From assembly GCA_937915925.1 (NCBI GenBank), contig CALGGM010000223.1:1-26236 (forward strand): DNA of 26,236 nt. Direction: 5' to 3'. Each line of letters opens with the position of its first letter. Within the stretch, counting starts at the first letter, position 1. The translations under genes and the position numbers were made by a program. Shown here piece after piece: positions 8,541 to 16,462 of the stretch. Source of the stretch: an uncultured Clostridia bacterium. GTDB lineage: Bacteria; Bacillota; Clostridia; Christensenellales; CAG-138. Below the pieces are notes generated by a model. The model did not search any database, was not told the origin of the DNA, and worked only from the letters and a program-made list of their open reading frames with translations.

Positions 8541-8612
8541 ATGCCGATGGACAATATCAATAGTCCTGGCGTTTTTATGTGTAAAACTAAAATGAAAACT
8601 CTATGTACTTAA
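8541..8612 (+). CDS. Possible 23-residue Cys-containing peptide upstream of radical SAM gene
   Basis: ATG at 8541 opens a 23-codon frame ending in C-K-T-K-M-K-T-L-C-T with two Cys. It stops 72 bases before the radical SAM gene. An internal ATG at 8577 would give only 11 residues. SPASM radical SAM enzymes often modify such short peptides encoded just upstream, which is the only reason to list it; no strong ribosome binding site is visible. The stop codon lies in a small inverted repeat (ATGTAC...GTACAT). Confidence 0.25.
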   Translation: MPMDNINSPGVFMCKTKMKTLCT

Positions 8613-8684
8613 CGTACATGGAAGCATCTTCTTTTCGGCTTCAGAATTCCAGGTGTTCGGCTATCACTTTATAAGGAGATACAC

Positions 8685-9668
8685 ATGACGGATCACAGCA
8701 TAAAGTACATCTATTGGGAATTAAGCAACTATTGCAATTTACATTGTTTGCATTGCTTTGCACACGCAACCAATAAAATCGAAACTATTGTACCAAAGCA
8801 ATATTTGTTTGACGCTATAGATAATTTACACAACCAACATCCTATTCCCGCTATAAGGTTTGGCGGTGGTGAACCATTCCTTGTTGATTACATATTGGAA
8901 TTAATTCAGTTTTGCACTAAGCGGAAAATCGATGTAGATGTAACAACAAACGGGTTGCTTCTCACCCCATTATTTGTCGATAAACTATCACATACAGGTC
9001 TACACGAAATAACGGTTAGTATTGATGGGTTAGAAGACACTCATAATCAAATCAGAGGAAAACAAACTTATCAAAAATCCAAAGAAGCAATCAAACGATT
9101 ACTGAGCCATATTGAATTCACAGTTAGTGTCTCATTCACGGTAACAAGGATCAATTATTCCGAAATAAGGAGATTCGTTGAAGAATTTTCGAGCATTGGG
9201 ATAAGAAAGTTTTATTTCTTCAGATACTGTGGCAACAACAACCGAAAAGTATTCGATTTGGAACTGGAACACTTGTTATCTGCTGCAAGCGATATTAATC
9301 ATTTATCATCTCATTACAAAGACTATAAGTTCATACATGAGAAAGCTGGTTTTTATACCTTTCTGAACACAGGTTTGCAGTATTGTGAAGGGTGCAATTT
9401 TGCAAACGGAATTATAACTATCGATTATAAAGGAAATGTTATTGTATGCGCTGCAATTGATAAGGTCATTGGTAACATATATCATGAAGAGATAGATAAA
9501 CTATATCAAAAAATCATACTCGAACAATCCCATATTAAAGCAATTCCGCAAGAATGTCGTCAATGCCAATTTCAGTTAAGTTGTCATGGCGGCTGTAAAG
9601 CAGAAAGCTATCTTAAATCGCACAACTATTATACTAAAGACCCATTATGCCTAAAAGATCATTGTTGA
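8685..9668 (+). CDS. Radical SAM/SPASM protein
   Basis: The 327-residue protein carries the radical SAM cluster motif C17-N-L-H-C21-L-H-C24 within the first 25 residues and the SAM-binding GGGEP at 60-64. The C-terminal third is a Cys-rich SPASM region: C-E-G-C-N-F, a conserved V-I-V-C-A-A, C-R-Q-C-x5-C-H-G-G-C, and a final C-L-K-D-H-C, enough for auxiliary Fe-S clusters. Proteins of this build modify peptides (RiPPs, quinohemoprotein or sactipeptide maturation) or activate sulfatases. No sulfatase, transporter or clear precursor is adjacent, so the substrate is open; two tiny upstream frames are the only candidates. The start is well set by AAGGAGA 7 bases upstream. Codon use is AT-rich, unlike the genes to the left. 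Confidence 0.88.
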   Translation: MTDHSIKYIYWELSNYCNLHCLHCFAHATNKIETIVPKQYLFDAIDNLHNQHPIPAIRFGGGEPFLVDYILELIQFCTKRKIDVDVTTNGLLLTPLFVDKLSHTGLHEITVSIDGLEDTHNQIRGKQTYQKSKEAIKRLLSHIEFTVSVSFTVTRINYSEIRRFVEEFSSIGIRKFYFFRYCGNNNRKVFDLELEHLLSAASDINHLSSHYKDYKFIHEKAGFYTFLNTGLQYCEGCNFANGIITIDYKGNVIVCAAIDKVIGNIYHEEIDKLYQKIILEQSHIKAIPQECRQCQFQLSCHGGCKAESYLKSHNYYTKDPLCLKDHC

Positions 9669-9726
9669 ACAACGTGTATAATATCCTATTCAGAGCGTTA
9701 ATCTCGCTGATCTCATATATATGATT

Positions 9727-9792
9727 AGGAATATAAAAACCGCGACACCTCGGCAACCGTTTTAAAAGTGTCAACATTTGGATGCAGGTCAA
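9727..9792. mobile_element. Relic of an IS3-family element end
   Basis: The stretch closely matches the intact IS end at 20926-20994. In particular caaccgttt-aaaagtgtc-ac-tttgg-tgcaggtca is shared with a handful of substitutions and a one-base gap, and similarity extends left through AGGA...ATAAAA. The orientation is the same as at 20994. No transposase lies to its left, so only the tip survives. Percent identity was judged by eye. Confidence 0.6.
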
Positions 9793-9813
9793 TAATAATA
9801 TATTATTGTATAA

Positions 9814-10190
9814 ATGGATAAATGTTATTCGCATGGTGTTATATTTATAGATTTTAGAATATGTCTTTATATCGGAGAAGCGAAAAATGATGAACTCGCA
9901 GCATTTTTAATGAATACAGTTGAGAGTTGTAGAAAACGTGGTATAATACAAAATCATATGTACTATACGGGTGAAGACAATGACTGCAAGTTAAAAAAGC
10001 TTTTCACGCTGCTGATTGATCGGGAAAGGATGAGAAGTCATGTCAATAAGCTGAGTTTTATACTGAAGTGCATTTCGACAACAAACGGATCTACATTAAT
10101 CCCGCTTTAGATAAGGAAAGGAAATATTGTATTGTGATAACGTGTGAGAGCACATCAAGGGGTATTTCGGTCAGACCGCAGATAAGATAG
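9814..10190 (+). pseudogene. Frameshifted hypothetical gene
   Basis: The first frame runs 98 codons from ATG 9814 (D-F-R-x-C-L-Y, D-E-L-A-A-F-L, G-E-D-N-D) and ends at 10110. A second frame takes over near 10065 and continues to TAG 10190 with a coding-like sequence (E-V-H-F-D-N-K-R-I-Y-I-N, Y-C-I-V-I-T-C). Together they read as one protein of about 125 residues with a frameshift. I do not recognise the family. It lies just inside the IS relic, so decay after insertion or rearrangement is plausible. Confidence 0.4.
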
Positions 10191-10453
10191 AAGAAGCCGA
10201 GAAGTTATTCTGGTGTTCTGAACGATAATACGTAGATAGCAGACTGATAACCAGAGGCCAAGAAAGCTACCTAATCGCATAAGCGTCTACCTCACACCTT
10301 CAACGTAATCGAAAAGTTTCCAGGCCAACGGTGAAGTCAATTTAATTAAACTTAAAGAATATGAAATGAAATTAAATTAATTGATTACGAGAGCGACGAA
10401 GACATTCTTGCAATACTAATTGGAACATCTACCGTTGTCGTGAGGAAGAAACC
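10191..10453 (+). promoter_or_regulatory. Leader region of the Vsr-helicase-methylase operon
   Basis: No gene is seen here. An AT-rich imperfect dyad, CAATTTAATTAA against AATTAAATTAATTG, spans about 10338-10384. GAGGAAG at about 10440 is the ribosome binding site for the Vsr gene. I could not pick a clear -35/-10 pair, so the promoter is only presumed to be here. Confidence 0.35.
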
Positions 10454-10879
10454 ATGGATAACAGGACGCCGGAACAACGAAAAAAGAACATGCAGGCTGT
10501 CAAGAACAAAGATTCTAAAATCGAACTGCTGCTACGACGTGCCCTTTGGGGACGTGGGATCAGATACAGAAAGAACGTGAAAACAGTTTATGGTCATCCG
10601 GATATTGCATTTATAGGAAAAAAGGTTGCTGTTTTCTGTGACAGTGAGTTTTGGCATGGATACAATTGGGAGAACAGAAAAAATGACTTTAAATCCGGCA
10701 GAGATTTCTGGATTCCGAAAATTGAAAGGAATATTGGACGCGATATAGAAGTTACAAAGAAATTAACGGAAGATGGCTGGATTGTCCTGCGCTTTTGGGG
10801 AGAAGAAATCAAGAAAAGCCCGGATATCTGCGCTGACCGCATATCGGAAATACTGGAAAAGAGAGGCATTGAAAAATGA
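10454..10879 (+). CDS. vsr: Vsr-like mismatch endonuclease
   Basis: This 141-residue protein follows the Vsr plan: R-T-P-E-Q-R-K-K-N-M at the N-terminus, G-H-P-D-I-A-F with catalytic-type Asp50, F-W-H at 66-68, D-F-W-x-P-K-I-E-R-N at about 84-93, and G-W-I-V-L-R-F-W near the end. Classical Vsr nicks DNA 5' of T in T:G mismatches left by deamination of 5-methylcytosine, and is encoded beside a Dcm-type methylase as here. The Cys of the usual N-G-C-F-W-H motif is Glu65, and the later zinc-site Cys and His are absent. The structural zinc site of E. coli Vsr therefore seems lost, which is common in Vsr-fold proteins recruited to defence loci. Its stop overlaps the helicase ATG by 4 bases (ATGA), implying translational coupling. 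A restriction role instead of repair is possible. Confidence 0.85.
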   Translation: MDNRTPEQRKKNMQAVKNKDSKIELLLRRALWGRGIRYRKNVKTVYGHPDIAFIGKKVAVFCDSEFWHGYNWENRKNDFKSGRDFWIPKIERNIGRDIEVTKKLTEDGWIVLRFWGEEIKKSPDICADRISEILEKRGIEK

Positions 10880-13764
10880 ACGTCAACAAAATTTTAACGG
10901 CGAATTTAACCCAGGATCAGTACAACGCAGTTGTAGATGAGAATCGCAATGTGCTGTGCCTGGCATGTGCCGGTTCAGGGAAATCACGTACTTTGGCGTA
11001 TAAGATTGCGTATCTTATCTCTCAAGGCGTAGCACCGGAAAGTATAGTTGCATTCACATTTACCGAAAAAGCCGCGGACTCAATTAAGCGTCGTGTTGCC
11101 GAAGCTCTTCACAAATTCGATTATCCGGAGAACTATATCGGTGCAATGTTTATCGGCACGATAGACTCCTTTTGCCAGAAACTGCTGGGAAATATAGACG
11201 CGACCTTCAGGCAGTACGATATTCTTGATCAAAACGGGTTGATTCTATTCGTAATGTCAAGATACGGAAAGCTTGGAATTCCACAAGGGTCTGGATATTT
11301 CAAAAGAATCAAGGAAATCACGGATGCCTGGCAAACCGCAAACAATGAGAATATATCTTTTGAAGACATAAAAACGCTGAATCCTCAATTGGGCAACATC
11401 TTACTCAAGATTAAACAGGCGTTTCTGCACGATGGATACATGGATTTTTCCTATGCTATTCGGCTTGCAACGGAAGAATTAAAAAAGATTGAGAAAAAAC
11501 AAGGAACAGATATTGAAAAATATAGGTTCTTGTTTGTTGATGAATACCAAGATATTAACCCGATTCAGGAAGAGTTTATCCAAACGTTTTCCTTTTTTAT
11601 GGATATGCTGTTTGTAGTCGGTGATGACGATCAGGCAATTTACGGGTGGCGCGGTGCGAATGTTCAAAACATACTAAACTTTGAAGAACGTTATGAAAAC
11701 GTATCCGTTCATCGTTTGTTGGTTAATTTCAGAAGCACACAGGCCATTGTAGAAACTGCCAACAATTTTATTCAGGCGAATTTGAACTTTGAGCGCCTTC
11801 CAAAAGATATCTCTTCCAACTCTGACGGAAACATACAAGATTTGAGGAAGCTGTGGTTTAACAACAGTGACGACGAAGCGCAATGGATTGCGGAAAGAAT
11901 AGAATCTTTGGTCGGGACTACATACATTGAGTACAATCCGGATAGCAGCGAAAAGAGCAGAAGAGGGCTGACATACAGCGATTTTGCAATTCTTTTGAGA
12001 AGCATACACAATTCTAACGGAGAAAATAGAGACGTGCGATTTGTAAATGCACTGAAATCGCGCGGTATTCCGGTCAAAACGACCGGGGAAGGCGGTATTT
12101 TTGACCGTCCGTATGCCAAGTGTCTACTTGAAACAATGGAGTTGCTTCGAAACGGAGATGCTGACCGGATTGCTGCAGAAGCCCTATTCAAAAATTCAAC
12201 AATATCGGTGTTTCCGCATGCAGATAAAGCAAAATATTTTACTGTCCTTCAAAAATGGAACCATCAAATACACGCACCCGTTGCAGGGGGAGCGCGCCGT
12301 AAGGTTTACCCACAGCAATTGTTCCATGACCTTTTAGATGCATTTATGCTCAGAGACATGGACGATGATATTGCATGTAGAGATCTCGGCTTGTTCAGCA
12401 AGATAATCTTGGATGTTGAACAAACATATGTCAGCATCGACTCACCGAACCGTTATAGAGAAATGCTGAATTTCTTTCAGAATATTGCCAAGAATTCTTA
12501 TGAGCTTGAACCCATTGATTATATTTCAAAAGATAATGCAGTCAATATTTCGACGATCCACAAAGTAAAAGGGCTGGAATTCCCTGTCGTTTTTGTGGCA
12601 GATCTTGTGAATCAAAGGTTCCCCGGAAAATCAGAACATTATTCGGGTGCAATCCCTCAAGAATTGATGGAAGATGCGATTGCACGAGGGGCATACGGCT
12701 CCCGAGTGCAGGATGAAGCACGCCTTTTTTACACGGCTATCACGCGCGCCGAGCGCTTGCTCTATTTGACGGGCAGCGCCGTTCAACCCGGTCTGAAGCG
12801 CGCGAAAAAACAATCGCCGTTTATCCTGGGTCTCACACACGAGAAAATGCGTCAGGATTTTGATCTTGACAATCTTGCAGAGAAAATGGCACCGAGTCCG
12901 CGCTTTGACGACTCAGATTTCCCGACAGATTATTCTTCGGTGAAGTATTACTTGACCTGCCCGTACTCTTATAAGCTGTCGACTGTTTACGGCTATAATG
13001 CTGCCGTCCCGGAACTCTTCGGTTTCGGCAAAACGAGTCATACAACGCTCGAGAGATTGCACCAGCGATTTAAGGACCGTGCGCCGACCGATGACGAAAT
13101 TCACGAAATAGTAGAGTCGACGTTCATGTTGAAACACGTCTTTCCGAGTAATGACCCCGTAAATCGTCCCGGGTCATTTGAGCGGGCAAAAGCGTTGCTT
13201 CAAAGAATCTTGGAAAATTATTCCGCAAGATACTCGGAGGACTTCGGACGTCTGCGGCAAGACGAAGCACAATTTGAAATATCCATCAAAGATGCACTTG
13301 TAACCGGAGCAATAGACCTCTTACTGCAAGAGGATCCTGATCACGGTATTACAACCGCAGATGTGATTGATTTCAAAACCATGGAGCTCCCCGATGAAAC
13401 AGAAAACTATGATTGGAGAGATATGTCCATCCAAGTACAATTGTACTCAAAAGCCGCAAAAGAGGTTATGGGAGAAAACGTACAAACCGGGTATATCCAC
13501 ACGCTAAAGGACAACAAGCGTACTGCCATTCCTGTCGATGCAAGCTCCGTGGAGAATGCAATCGGCGCTATTGAATGGGCGGTAAATGGAATACTGGCAA
13601 ACGATTTTCCCATGAGACCTTGCAAAGCCAATTGTGGGCATTGTGATTTCAAAGCGCTGTGTGCACAAAAGCGTCAATCCTTTGTTCGCGAGGTGCTGCC
13701 TCCGCATATTAACACCCCTAATGGGGAAAAGCCGATTGCAGCATTTGACCTGGAGGATAAATAA
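10876..13764 (+). CDS. UvrD-type helicase fused to Fe-S PD-(D/E)XK nuclease
   Basis: The 962-residue protein joins a superfamily 1A helicase to a RecB/Cas4/AddB-like nuclease. Helicase motifs: Q motif near 12-20, Walker A A-G-S-G-K-S at 32-37, D-E-Y-Q-D at 222-226, G-D-D-D-Q-A-I-Y-G-W-R-G at 249-260, V-N-F-R-S-T, S-T-I-H-K-V-K-G-L-E-F, and Y-T-A-I-T-R-A near 625. The C-terminal 270 residues hold G-A-I-D814, then V-I-D832-F-K834 and Q-V-Q-L-Y, the nuclease core. Cys695 (L-T-C-P) with C920-x2-C923-x5-C929 matches the iron-sulfur arrangement of AddB and Cas4. Expected activities are 3'-5' DNA unwinding and single-strand end cleavage. Position between the Vsr and methylase genes, with overlap or 1-base gaps, ties it to modification-dependent restriction or repair. 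It is not a Gabija GajB (no partner OLD nuclease) and is larger. Confidence 0.92.
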   Translation: MNVNKILTANLTQDQYNAVVDENRNVLCLACAGSGKSRTLAYKIAYLISQGVAPESIVAFTFTEKAADSIKRRVAEALHKFDYPENYIGAMFIGTIDSFCQKLLGNIDATFRQYDILDQNGLILFVMSRYGKLGIPQGSGYFKRIKEITDAWQTANNENISFEDIKTLNPQLGNILLKIKQAFLHDGYMDFSYAIRLATEELKKIEKKQGTDIEKYRFLFVDEYQDINPIQEEFIQTFSFFMDMLFVVGDDDQAIYGWRGANVQNILNFEERYENVSVHRLLVNFRSTQAIVETANNFIQANLNFERLPKDISSNSDGNIQDLRKLWFNNSDDEAQWIAERIESLVGTTYIEYNPDSSEKSRRGLTYSDFAILLRSIHNSNGENRDVRFVNALKSRGIPVKTTGEGGIFDRPYAKCLLETMELLRNGDADRIAAEALFKNSTISVFPHADKAKYFTVLQKWNHQIHAPVAGGARRKVYPQQLFHDLLDAFMLRDMDDDIACRDLGLFSKIILDVEQTYVSIDSPNRYREMLNFFQNIAKNSYELEPIDYISKDNAVNISTIHKVKGLEFPVVFVADLVNQRFPGKSEHYSGAIPQELMEDAIARGAYGSRVQDEARLFYTAITRAERLLYLTGSAVQPGLKRAKKQSPFILGLTHEKMRQDFDLDNLAEKMAPSPRFDDSDFPTDYSSVKYYLTCPYSYKLSTVYGYNAAVPELFGFGKTSHTTLERLHQRFKDRAPTDDEIHEIVESTFMLKHVFPSNDPVNRPGSFERAKALLQRILENYSARYSEDFGRLRQDEAQFEISIKDALVTGAIDLLLQEDPDHGITTADVIDFKTMELPDETENYDWRDMSIQVQLYSKAAKEVMGENVQTGYIHTLKDNKRTAIPVDASSVENAIGAIEWAVNGILANDFPMRPCKANCGHCDFKALCAQKRQSFVREVLPPHINTPNGEKPIAAFDLEDK

Positions 13765-13765
13765 T

Positions 13766-14947
13766 ATGGCTATTCCAGCGATTGATTTATTCTCCGGATG
13801 CGGCGGTGTTTCCTGTGGGCTGACACGTGCCGGTTTCACGGTTAAAGCGGCTGTAGAAATTAACTCCGATGCAGCAAAAACATATTCAAATTATCCACTT
13901 CTTGCAAATGTAAAAGTGATGATTGACGATATTTGCAAACTCAAAGGGGGGGAGATATTACGAACAGCTGGAATAAAACAGACTGATTTGTACCTTCTTG
14001 CCGGATGCCCACCATGCCAAAATTTTTCCACACAAAACCCAAAAAACAAGACCAAGCCTGAATCAGAGCGAAAGAAACTATTATTCGAGTTTTTACGAAT
14101 TATAGAGGATGTTTATCCCCCGTTTATTCTTATGGAAAATGTTCCCGGCATCAATTCTGATTTCAACTCGACTATTTTGAACGAATTTATCGACAGGTTA
14201 GAGAATAAAAACGGGAAGAAAAACGAAAAGTATTATATTTGCAAAGATGTCATAAATGCAGCCGATTATGGAGTTCCACAACTCAGAAAGAGATTCGTTT
14301 TGCACGGAGTGCGAGAAGACATTTATGACGAACTGCGTTCCATTGGGTACGATTTTCATCTGCCAAAGGCAACACATAGCAAGGTAGTCAGTGATGGTTT
14401 ATTACCTTGGGTGACTGTAAGACAAGCAGTCGGCGACCTTCCTGAGATACAAGCAGGCGAAGAATATAATGGATCATTACCTATATACAATCACAAATGT
14501 GCAGACTTGAGTAAGAAAAACTTAAGCAGAATGATCTATATCCGGCAGCATGGAGGTTCGAGAGATTGTTTGCCTGAAGATATGGTTCTTGAATGTCATA
14601 AAAAGAAAGACGAAAACGGAGAGGCTTTTAAAGGACACAAGGACGTTTATGGAATAATGGATCCTGATAAGCCGGCGCCCACGATGACAGGAGGATGTTT
14701 GTTTTATACCAAAGGAAGGTATGGTCATTACTCACAAAACCGTGCTATTTCCATCCGAGAGGCTGCTCGTTTTCAAACATTCCCTGATGATTTCAAATTC
14801 AGCGACACACTTGCGACCGCAGCATTACAAATCGGCAATGCCGTTCCGGTCAAACTTGTTGAAGTAAGTGCGCAAGAATTTATGCAGGCAATCAAAATGA
14901 TAAAGAAAAAACGTAGAAAGAAAAGAACAACAAAAGTGCAAGTGTAG
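13766..14947 (+). CDS. dcm: C5-cytosine DNA methyltransferase (Dcm type)
   Basis: The 393-residue enzyme has the standard motifs in order: I D-L-F-S-G-C-G-G, IV G-C-P-P-C-Q-N-F-S with catalytic Cys84, VI M-E-N-V-P-G, VIII Q-L-R-K-R-F, a target-recognition segment of about 120 residues, IX-like R-E-A-A-R-F-Q-T-F-P, and X Q-I-G-N-A-V-P. It methylates C5 of cytosine in a specific site; the site cannot be read from sequence. ATG 13766 is chosen because GGAGG lies 9 bases upstream and motif I begins within six residues; an in-frame ATG at 13634 would lie inside the helicase gene. One base separates it from the helicase stop, so the three genes form one operon. Length is normal and nothing appears broken. 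Confidence 0.95.
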   Translation: MAIPAIDLFSGCGGVSCGLTRAGFTVKAAVEINSDAAKTYSNYPLLANVKVMIDDICKLKGGEILRTAGIKQTDLYLLAGCPPCQNFSTQNPKNKTKPESERKKLLFEFLRIIEDVYPPFILMENVPGINSDFNSTILNEFIDRLENKNGKKNEKYYICKDVINAADYGVPQLRKRFVLHGVREDIYDELRSIGYDFHLPKATHSKVVSDGLLPWVTVRQAVGDLPEIQAGEEYNGSLPIYNHKCADLSKKNLSRMIYIRQHGGSRDCLPEDMVLECHKKKDENGEAFKGHKDVYGIMDPDKPAPTMTGGCLFYTKGRYGHYSQNRAISIREAARFQTFPDDFKFSDTLATAALQIGNAVPVKLVEVSAQEFMQAIKMIKKKRRKKRTTKVQV

Positions 14948-15015
14948 GATAGATAAGCAACCTCAACAGGAAGCATTAAACTCTCGAGTGCTATCTGAAT
15001 CGGAAGTGAAAAGCA

Positions 15016-15242
15016 ATGTCAACGGAAATTAATGCCATATTGAAAAAGGATGATCTGATGTTGTTCCCGTATTTAAAAACCGATAGCCGGTGCAAAAACA
15101 TGCCCCAACGATCCTGTCTGCATTTGAGGCGAAGACAAGGACGTGACTTTTTGAACCTTGCGCATACACTGTTGATTCCCGTTTCCGAGATGTTGTAAAG
15201 GGATACTTTGGGGAATCATGGAATGATAATCGTCAAATATGA
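15016..15242 (+). pseudogene. Decayed short reading frame between methylase and HNH genes
   Basis: ATG 15016 opens 60 codons, but the coding-like sequence then moves to another frame (F-E-P-C-A-Y-T-V-D-S-R-F-R-D-V-V-K-G-Y-F-G-E-S-W), ending at 15242. At least one frameshift and one stop interrupt it. I do not recognise it. The rest of the 318-base gap holds nothing else, so this is probably the remnant of a gene once lying in the cassette. Confidence 0.3.
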
Positions 15243-15265
15243 CCATCCTGAAATAGGGTTTTGGA

Positions 15266-16132
15266 GTGAGTGAGTTTTCAGAACCTAAAACTAAAGATAA
15301 TCATTATTGGAAAAATATGTTACCAAAAGAAGAAGATTTCAATTTCAATAAATTCTGGGGTTCTGATTTATTGAAACCATTTGTTGAATACTCAAGAAAA
15401 GGCGTTTATTACTGTATCTATTGTGGCGCGCAGGCTGATACTCGGGAACATGTTCCCTCGAAAACATTTTTAAATAAACCTTTGCCTAGTGACTTGCCGG
15501 TATTGCCGGCATGCCAAAGATGCAATAATGGCTTTTCATCTGATGAGCTATATGTAAAAACGTATATAATGTGTTTGAAAGAAGTTCTCGAAAACCGCAA
15601 CTATTCTTGTCTTCAGATAGAACCTACCGAGCGTAAAGAAATCAGAGAAGCAAAAAGTACTGTTAAAGAAGTTGCTGACACAAGAATACTTACTTATGAT
15701 AAAAGGGTTGGTAGGGTGCTCCTGAAGCTTGCTATCGGGCATGCTGTATATGAGCTTTCGGAAAGTTATCATTCCATTAAATGGAATGGTACACCAATTT
15801 ACATTAAGTATACCGTAAAATCTACTGATAGCGAAAAAGAATGGAATAATCTGGAATATGCCGAGACGATGAATGCAAAAATACTTCCGGAAATTGGGTC
15901 AAGAGTTTTCAGAAATCTCTTGGTTTTACAAACGCCATTAATAAGCGATGAAAAAGATGAATATGCAAATCTAAATCTTGTTATAATGAATTGGACTGAT
16001 ATCCAAGATGGGGTGTATAGGTATATTGCATATTTGGATGATGATAAACTGGTTGTGAAAATGGTAATATTGGATTATCTATATGGTGAAGTTGTATTTC
16101 AAAAACACAATTTGGAAAACATAGCAACTTAA
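15266..16132 (+). CDS. HNH endonuclease
   Basis: The 288-residue protein has a zinc-stabilised HNH core: C50-I-Y-C53, then R-E-H62-V-P-S-K, then C83-Q-R-C86-N87-N88-G-F-S-S-D-E. This is the E-H-x-x-P-K ... C-x-x-C-N-N-x-F-S form seen in standalone and restriction-linked HNH nucleases, which cut DNA with a single metal ion. The remaining 190 residues show no domain I know and may bind the target or a partner. The start is uncertain: GTG 15266 has a Shine-Dalgarno-like GGAG too close; ATG 15317 is the alternative and loses no motif. It follows the methylase by about 320 bases, including a decayed frame, on the same strand. A restriction partner of the methylase is the obvious inference. Confidence 0.82.
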   Translation: MSEFSEPKTKDNHYWKNMLPKEEDFNFNKFWGSDLLKPFVEYSRKGVYYCIYCGAQADTREHVPSKTFLNKPLPSDLPVLPACQRCNNGFSSDELYVKTYIMCLKEVLENRNYSCLQIEPTERKEIREAKSTVKEVADTRILTYDKRVGRVLLKLAIGHAVYELSESYHSIKWNGTPIYIKYTVKSTDSEKEWNNLEYAETMNAKILPEIGSRVFRNLLVLQTPLISDEKDEYANLNLVIMNWTDIQDGVYRYIAYLDDDKLVVKMVILDYLYGEVVFQKHNLENIAT

Positions 16133-16173
16133 AATGATATTTCTGAACTTCCGTTCTCCTTTGTGGTATACGT

Positions 16174-16367
16174 TTGTACTATGAAGAAGGCTCGAATATT
16201 GCACGGACACGCGTAGAGAAACTATATCGCGATGAAGGCAAAGCCACAGAGGGAATAAAAACCGAGGAAGACTTTTGCCAAGGTAAGCGTGGAATTACAC
16301 GGTCTATGTAAAGACAAAGGAGAACTGCGAAGCGTTATTAGAAACGATGATTGCTGAGGTGCAATAA
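16174..16367 (+). pseudogene. Decayed coding remnant
   Basis: A frame of 45 codons from TTG 16174 (Y-Y-E-E-G-S-N-I-A-R-T-R-V-E-K-L-Y-R-D-E) stops at 16311. An overlapping frame continues as V-Y-V-K-T-K-E-N-C-E-A-L-L-E-T-M-I-A-E-V-Q to 16367. The second part resembles the V-x-G-K-T-x-x-E-x-E-x-K-L-x-x-L stretch near the N-terminus of tyrosine integrases, but it is too short to call. The remainder of the gap (16133-16462) contains nothing else I can name. Confidence 0.25.
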
Positions 16368-16462
16368 TGGATCAACCCTACAAGATGGGAATCTGCTCGA
16401 AATGAAGAGCCGCAGAACCTGCGGCACAGTAGACACAGATAAGCGAATGTTCTTGTTGATAA

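Noticed and set aside
8527..9807. The 14-bp palindrome AATAATATATTATT at 8527-8540 and 9794-9807, on both sides of the radical SAM gene
   Set aside because: It is made only of A and T in AT-rich DNA, so the repeat may be chance; no element boundary coincides with it.
10876..13764. Assignment of the helicase gene to Gabija, DISARM or a housekeeping AddAB/PcrA locus
   Set aside because: No OLD-family nuclease, DrmA/DrmB-type partner or second Add subunit is present, and the gene is locked between vsr and dcm.
13634..13765. Upstream in-frame start for the methyltransferase
   Set aside because: It lies inside the helicase reading frame; ATG 13766 has a good GGAGG site and places motif I at the usual position.
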